Positions 5,763-9,041 of a stretch of DNA of 9,041 nt are shown piece after piece. Both the position numbers and the translations under genes were made by a program. The stretch covers positions 1 through 9,041 of the forward strand of contig WLCY01000012.1 of the NCBI GenBank assembly GCA_009705075.1. The letters are read 5' to 3'. Each line of letters starts with the position of its first letter. Position 1 is the first letter of the stretch. Source of the stretch: Actinomycetota bacterium. Lineage in GTDB: Bacteria > Actinomycetota > Actinomycetes > Nanopelagicales > Nanopelagicaceae. Under the pieces are notes generated by a model. The model searched no databases. It was not told the DNA's origin and was given only the letters and a program-made list of their open reading frames with translations.

Positions 5763-7724
5763 ATGAGCACTTTTGCAGCCATCTTGTACCTGCTTACCCT
5801 CTTTGCTATCGGCAGCTTTGCGATGCGCCTTCGGGAGATGTACCAACGAATCTCTGCTGGTCAGAGCGAACCTGCTCGATTCCTAAACAAAGGCGAGCGA
5901 GCAAAAGTGATGGCTAAAGAGATTTTGCTTCACACAAGGATGCTTCGATTCACTGGATCTGCAATCGCTCACTGGTTTGTAATGATTGGATTCGTTGCAC
6001 TTCTTGGCACTTTGATTACGGCTTATGGTCAAATTATCGATGCCTCTTTTGTTCTTCCGATAATCGGGGAATGGGCCCCATATCGGTATTTCGTTTTAGC
6101 AATCGCTTGGACGACCGGGGTCGGAATCGTCGCGCTAATTGGGATTCGACAAGTCACTCGTTTCTTTCATAAGAGTCGAACATCTCGATTTTTGGGTTCA
6201 AAATCTTTTAAAGCTTATTATGTAGAGGCAACAATTCTTGCAGTTGTCATTTGTGTAATAACCCTGGATTACTTGGATCATCAATATTACGTAAACACCA
6301 CGGCAGTTCAAACTATTGCTGGCATCAAAATTTGGGTATCAATGTTGTGGTTTATTGTTATATCAAATGATTTAACAATGGGAGTTGCTTGGCACCGCTT
6401 CTTAGCACCACTAAATATCTTCTTTAAGCGCAATATAAATTCCACTCCCGCCCTTGGCGAACTTCCTGAAATGATTTCGCATGGTAAGCCAATTGATTTC
6501 GAAGATCCAAAAGAAGATGATGTTTTTGGGATAGGCAAGAGCGCAGATATTTCCTGGAAGGGCTTGCTCGACATGGCAAGCTGTACTGAATGTGGTCGCT
6601 GCCAATCACAATGTCCGGCTTGGCATACCGATAAACCGCTCTCTCCAAAATTATTAATTATGGCGATGCGTGACCATGCACTTACAAAAGTTCCCGGGGA
6701 TCAACCAATTGTTGGGGAAGTTATCTCTCCTGAAGTTTTATGGTCCTGCACAACTTGTGGTGCGTGTGTAAATGAATGCCCAGTAGATATCGAACATATT
6801 GATCACATCGTAAATATGCGTCGCTTTCAAGTTTTGGTGGAATCCGAATTTCCTTCCGAGCTTGGTGGGACCTTTAGAAACCTGGAAAAAACTGGCAATC
6901 CGTGGGGTGCAAATCGCACCGACCGAAACGCTTGGATTGCTGAGTGTGAATTTCCAATTACAGTTATTGAAAATGAAATTCCCGAAGATGTCGAATATTT
7001 ATTCTGGGTTGGATGTGCTGGCGCATTTGAAGAACGCGCAAAGAAAACCACAAAAGCGGTGGCTGAACTTCTCTATATGTCTGGAACAAAGTTTGGTGTT
7101 TTGGGCCAACGCGAAACTTGCAGTGGGGATCCAGCAAGGCGTGCTGGAAATGAATTCCTCTACCAAATACTCTCGAAAGAAAATATTGAAACTCTTCAAC
7201 AAACCTTCGGCGCGCGTGGAGTTAAGAAAGTTGTAGTTACTTGCCCGCATTGCTTCACGACTATTGGCCGTGACTATAAACAGCAAGGCTTCGAATTGCA
7301 GATGGTGCATCACACTCAACTTCTAAATCAATTAATTAAAGAGGGAAAGTTAAAAACTTCACCGCACAAGAGTGGCGCAAGCATCACTTATCACGACCCT
7401 TGTTACTTGGGTCGGCATAATCAGATTTACCAGCCGCCCCGCGAACTTTTGGAATCAACCGGTGTTGAAGTAACTGAAATGCCAAGAAATCAGGATAGAT
7501 CTTTCTGTTGTGGCGCCGGTGGTGGCCGAATGTGGATGGAAGAAACTATTGGAACTCGAATTAATTTAAATCGAGTAGATGAAGCGATTGCAACTCAGGT
7601 CAAAGAGGTCGCAGTGGCTTGCCCGTTCTGCAGAATTATGGTGAGCGATGGAATGAGCGCTCGTGAATCCGACATTGATGTTTTAGATGTTGCTCAAGTT
7701 CTTCTGCGAAACGTTAAGGGATAG
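5763..7724 (+). CDS. Membrane-anchored Fe-S oxidoreductase, EtfD/FadF type
   Basis: A 653-residue membrane protein resembling mycobacterial EtfD (Rv0338c) and Bacillus FadF, thought to pass electrons from electron-transfer flavoprotein to menaquinone during fatty-acid or amino-acid oxidation. The N-terminus has a NarI-like membrane region with helices near 4-20, 67-88, 108-127, 153-169 and 188-205; histidines such as H57, H70 and H211 could hold b-type haem. Two 4Fe-4S motifs follow: C274/C277/C280/C284 and C329/C332/C335/C339, each ending in CP. Two CCG-type domains come next: C418, C453 (CSGDPARR form), C494/C497, then C547, C582-C583, C620/C623. All key cysteines are present. It is shorter than Rv0338c (about 880 residues). 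The ATG lacks a ribosome site and is probably leaderless. It is divergent from dnaK. The electron donor is not encoded here, so other donors remain possible. Confidence 0.85.
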   Translation: MSTFAAILYLLTLFAIGSFAMRLREMYQRISAGQSEPARFLNKGERAKVMAKEILLHTRMLRFTGSAIAHWFVMIGFVALLGTLITAYGQIIDASFVLPIIGEWAPYRYFVLAIAWTTGVGIVALIGIRQVTRFFHKSRTSRFLGSKSFKAYYVEATILAVVICVITLDYLDHQYYVNTTAVQTIAGIKIWVSMLWFIVISNDLTMGVAWHRFLAPLNIFFKRNINSTPALGELPEMISHGKPIDFEDPKEDDVFGIGKSADISWKGLLDMASCTECGRCQSQCPAWHTDKPLSPKLLIMAMRDHALTKVPGDQPIVGEVISPEVLWSCTTCGACVNECPVDIEHIDHIVNMRRFQVLVESEFPSELGGTFRNLEKTGNPWGANRTDRNAWIAECEFPITVIENEIPEDVEYLFWVGCAGAFEERAKKTTKAVAELLYMSGTKFGVLGQRETCSGDPARRAGNEFLYQILSKENIETLQQTFGARGVKKVVVTCPHCFTTIGRDYKQQGFELQMVHHTQLLNQLIKEGKLKTSPHKSGASITYHDPCYLGRHNQIYQPPRELLESTGVEVTEMPRNQDRSFCCGAGGGRMWMEETIGTRINLNRVDEAIATQVKEVAVACPFCRIMVSDGMSARESDIDVLDVAQVLLRNVKG

Positions 7725-8260
7725 GTAATTACAACGCCAGCAACAAGTCCGCCGAGGTGTGCACGCCAATCGATTCCAGGAACAACAAATGTAATTAGTA
7801 AGTTAACAATAATTACACCTGCGATGTTCTGGTAGTTGGCACCTGACTTCTTGCCAATAACAAAGAGCGCACCAAAAAGCCCGTAGATCGCACCCGATGC
7901 GCCAACGGCATAAGTGTTATGTGCTCCAAAATAAAGAGAAGCCCCTGAGGCTGCTAATAAAGTGCCGAAAAATATAAGAGAGAACCTAGCTTTGCCTAAG
8001 TAATTCTCAATTGGCGTCCCGATTGAAAAGAGCGCAAGCATATTGAAAATCAGATGCATCCAGCCGGCGTGGGTTAAGGCAACTGTGAATAAGCGATACC
8101 ACTGGCCAGTAGAAACACCAGGAAAATATCCGTTCGCATAATTCCCACCATAAAAAAGAGCTAACTCATTCCGTAAGTTGGGAAAAACAAATTGCGTAAT
8201 TAGAAAAGTTCCTGAAATTACAACAATCAGACTCGTGGTGAGAGATTGCTTCTCTTTCAT
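7694..8260 (-). CDS. Rhomboid-family intramembrane serine protease
   Basis: A 188-residue polytopic membrane protease that cleaves transmembrane substrates within the lipid bilayer. The catalytic serine is in GASGAIYG (S122) and the catalytic histidine in WRAHLGG (H168). The HAGWMHLIFNM segment (64-74) gives the conserved His and Asn (H69, N73) of the oxyanion region, preceded by the YRLFTVALTH start of the core. A signal-anchor-like first helix lies at about 9-27, and about six core helices follow. The ATG is 4 nt after the cyclophilin stop with no clear ribosome site of its own, so it is probably translationally coupled. The last 31 nt, including the basic FRRRT tail, overlap the end of the convergent Fe-S gene. 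The physiological substrate is unknown. Confidence 0.9.
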   Translation of the reverse strand: MKEKQSLTTSLIVVISGTFLITQFVFPNLRNELALFYGGNYANGYFPGVSTGQWYRLFTVALTHAGWMHLIFNMLALFSIGTPIENYLGKARFSLIFFGTLLAASGASLYFGAHNTYAVGASGAIYGLFGALFVIGKKSGANYQNIAGVIIVNLLITFVVPGIDWRAHLGGLVAGVVITYPLTFRRRT

Positions 8261-8264
8261 TAAA

Positions 8265-8777
8265 TTACTCTGAAATTGTTACAGAGTTAATCTTTACAGC
8301 TTGTACTGGCCGATCTTGACCACCAGTCTTAACTGCGCCGATTGCATCAACAACCTTCTTTGAAGCCTCATCTTTAACTTCACCGAAAATAGTGTGCTTG
8401 CGATTTAACCAAGCAGTTTCTGCGACAGTAATAAAAAATTGTGAACCATTTGTTCCTGGACCAGCGTTGGCCATTGCAAGGATATATGGGCGATCAAAAG
8501 CTAGTTCGCCGTGAAATTCATCTGCGAATTGATAGCCCGGTCCGCCAGTTCCGTTGCCTAGTGGATCGCCGCCTTGAATCATAAAGTTTGCAATTACACG
8601 GTGAAAAACTGTTCCGTCATAAAGATTCTTGGAAGTTTTTTCGCCAGTGATTGGATCTACCCATTCACGCTTTCCGGTTGCTAGTTCAACAAAGTTTGCA
8701 ACGGTCTTTGGTGCATGATTTGGAAATAGTTCAATTTCGATATCACCCATACTTGTGTGGAGAGTTGCTGTTGACAT
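8265..8777 (-). CDS. ppiA: Cyclophilin-type peptidyl-prolyl cis-trans isomerase
   Basis: A 170-residue cytoplasmic isomerase that speeds folding around proline bonds. The cyclophilin core is complete: [16 protein letters not shown] (57-72) with the catalytic Arg and the Phe-Met-Gln pocket, the [10 protein letters not shown] segment (108-117), the Trp of the ligand pocket in [16 protein letters not shown], and a standard C-terminal strand. No signal peptide or membrane helix is visible, so it is the cytosolic form. The ATG at 8777 follows AAAGG with about 7-nt spacing. It heads a two-gene unit with the rhomboid gene. Together with the upstream tRNA-Ala and tRNA-Ile, this is the order found beside gyrA in many Actinobacteria, which makes the name ppiA reasonable. 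Confidence 0.94.
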   Translation of the reverse strand: MSTATLHTSMGDIEIELFPNHAPKTVANFVELATGKREWVDPITGEKTSKNLYDGTVFHRVIANFMIQGGDPLGNGTGGPGYQFADEFHGELAFDRPYILAMANAGPGTNGSQFFITVAETAWLNRKHTIFGEVKDEASKKVVDAIGAVKTGGQDRPVQAVKINSVTISE

Positions 8778-8826
8778 GTTCTACCTTTCGATGGGTAATT
8801 GAGTTGCGTTGATTAAAAAACTTTTG

Positions 8827-8899
8827 TGGAGACCAGGGGAATCGAACCCCTAACCCCCGCCTTGCAAAGGCGGTGCTCTACCAATTGAGCTAGGTCCCC
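8827..8899 (-). tRNA. tRNA-Ala (anticodon TGC)
   Basis: A 73-nt cloverleaf. Acceptor strands GGGGACC and GGTCTCC pair with G3:U70, the alanine identity wobble. The D arm is AGCTC...GAGC, and the anticodon stem CCGCC/GGCGG holds loop TTTGCAA with anticodon TGC. The T arm AGGGG/CCCCT encloses TTCGATT. The discriminator is A73 (8827). The 3' CCA is not encoded (the next bases read CAA), so it must be added by nucleotidyltransferase. Confidence 0.97.
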
Positions 8900-8911
8900 G
8901 TGTTTAGCGGG

Positions 8912-8947
8912 TAAGTGGCGCAACCTTATCTAAAGATTGCTCACTTA
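8912..8947. other. Imperfect inverted repeat between the two tRNA genes
   Basis: TAAGTG (8912-8917) pairs with CACTTA (8942-8947), GCAA (8920-8923) with TTGC (8937-8940), and CTT (8925-8927) with AAG (8933-8935), with small internal bulges and a 5-nt loop. In a joint tRNA-Ile/tRNA-Ala transcript this would fold as a hairpin in the spacer and might mark a processing site. No U-tract follows, so it is not a terminator. Confidence 0.35.
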
Positions 8948-8979
8948 TTAAATCTGGTTCTGCGTTTAATTGACGCGAT

Positions 8980-9041
8980 TGGTGGGCCTTAGTGGACTTG
9001 AACCACTGACCTCTTCCTTATCAGGGAAGCGCTCTAACCAA
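8980..9041 (-). tRNA. tRNA-Ile (anticodon GAT), 5' end outside the window
   Basis: The 3' portion is present. The visible D-loop end is TTGGTT followed by AGAGC, and the anticodon stem CTTCC/GGAAG holds loop CTGATAA with anticodon GAT. The T arm AGTGG/CCACT encloses TTCAAGT, and the acceptor 3' strand AAGGCCC is followed by discriminator A73 (8983). The next three bases are CCA, so unlike the neighbouring tRNA-Ala the 3' CCA is encoded (8980-8982). About 15 nt of the 5' end lie beyond 9041. Confidence 0.93.

Noticed and set aside
8798..8804. ATTGAGT upstream of ppiA as an HspR half-site
   Set aside because: It is identical to the left half of operator 2, but the partner half (ATTAAAA) is absent and no promoter can be placed around it.
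8807..8826. A/T-rich stretch after tRNA-Ala as an intrinsic terminator
   Set aside because: The only pairing is a 4-bp AAAA/TTTT stem, too weak for a terminator; read-through into ppiA is more likely.

Overview
The window is most likely chromosomal DNA from a small-genome, low-GC actinobacterium. By eye it is about 45% GC, with very short intergenic gaps. The actinobacterial assignment rests on the dnaK-grpE-dnaJ-hspR order with HspR-type (HAIR) operators, on a membrane-bound EtfD-like iron-sulfur reductase, and on the tRNA-Ile / tRNA-Ala / cyclophilin / rhomboid order typical of the gyrA-proximal region. The low GC and tight packing suggest a streamlined freshwater lineage such as acI/Nanopelagicales. 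That lineage call is inference; no marker gene proves it.

Layout. Positions 1-597 (minus) hold the N-terminal 199 codons of a membrane proton-pumping pyrophosphatase, cut off by the window edge. A 152-bp divergent spacer separates it from a DedA-family membrane protein (750-1391, plus). Convergent to dedA is a five-gene operon read on the minus strand from 5580 down to 1393: dnaK, grpE, dnaJ, hspR, pyrE. Its junctions are a 4-nt overlap or gaps of 3, 9 and 16 nt, with no visible internal promoter. A 182-bp divergent control region (5581-5762) holds the dnaK promoter, two HAIR operators plus an extra half-site, a perfect 7-bp-arm palindrome, and a probable leaderless start for the plus-strand gene. 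That gene (5763-7724) encodes a 653-residue membrane Fe-S oxidoreductase of the EtfD/FadF type. It overlaps tail-to-tail by 31 nt with a rhomboid protease (7694-8260, minus). The rhomboid gene lies 4 nt behind a cyclophilin peptidyl-prolyl isomerase gene (8265-8777, minus), and tRNA-Ala(TGC) and a partial tRNA-Ile(GAT) follow upstream.

How the genes work together. DnaK, GrpE and DnaJ form the Hsp70 folding machine. HspR, encoded in the same operon, is expected to repress it by binding the HAIR sites that overlap the -35 and spacer of the dnaK promoter, with DnaK acting as co-repressor in the known model. pyrE (de novo pyrimidine synthesis) appears to be read through from this stress operon. 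The pyrophosphatase and the EtfD-like reductase are both membrane energy-conversion proteins but have no visible direct link.

Most of the window is conserved housekeeping DNA. I found no clearly new system. The best points for a second look are the multi-site HspR control region, the palindrome ahead of the Fe-S reductase, the DnaJ that lacks both zinc fingers and cysteines, the attachment of pyrE to the heat-shock operon, and the convergent gene pairs without terminators.
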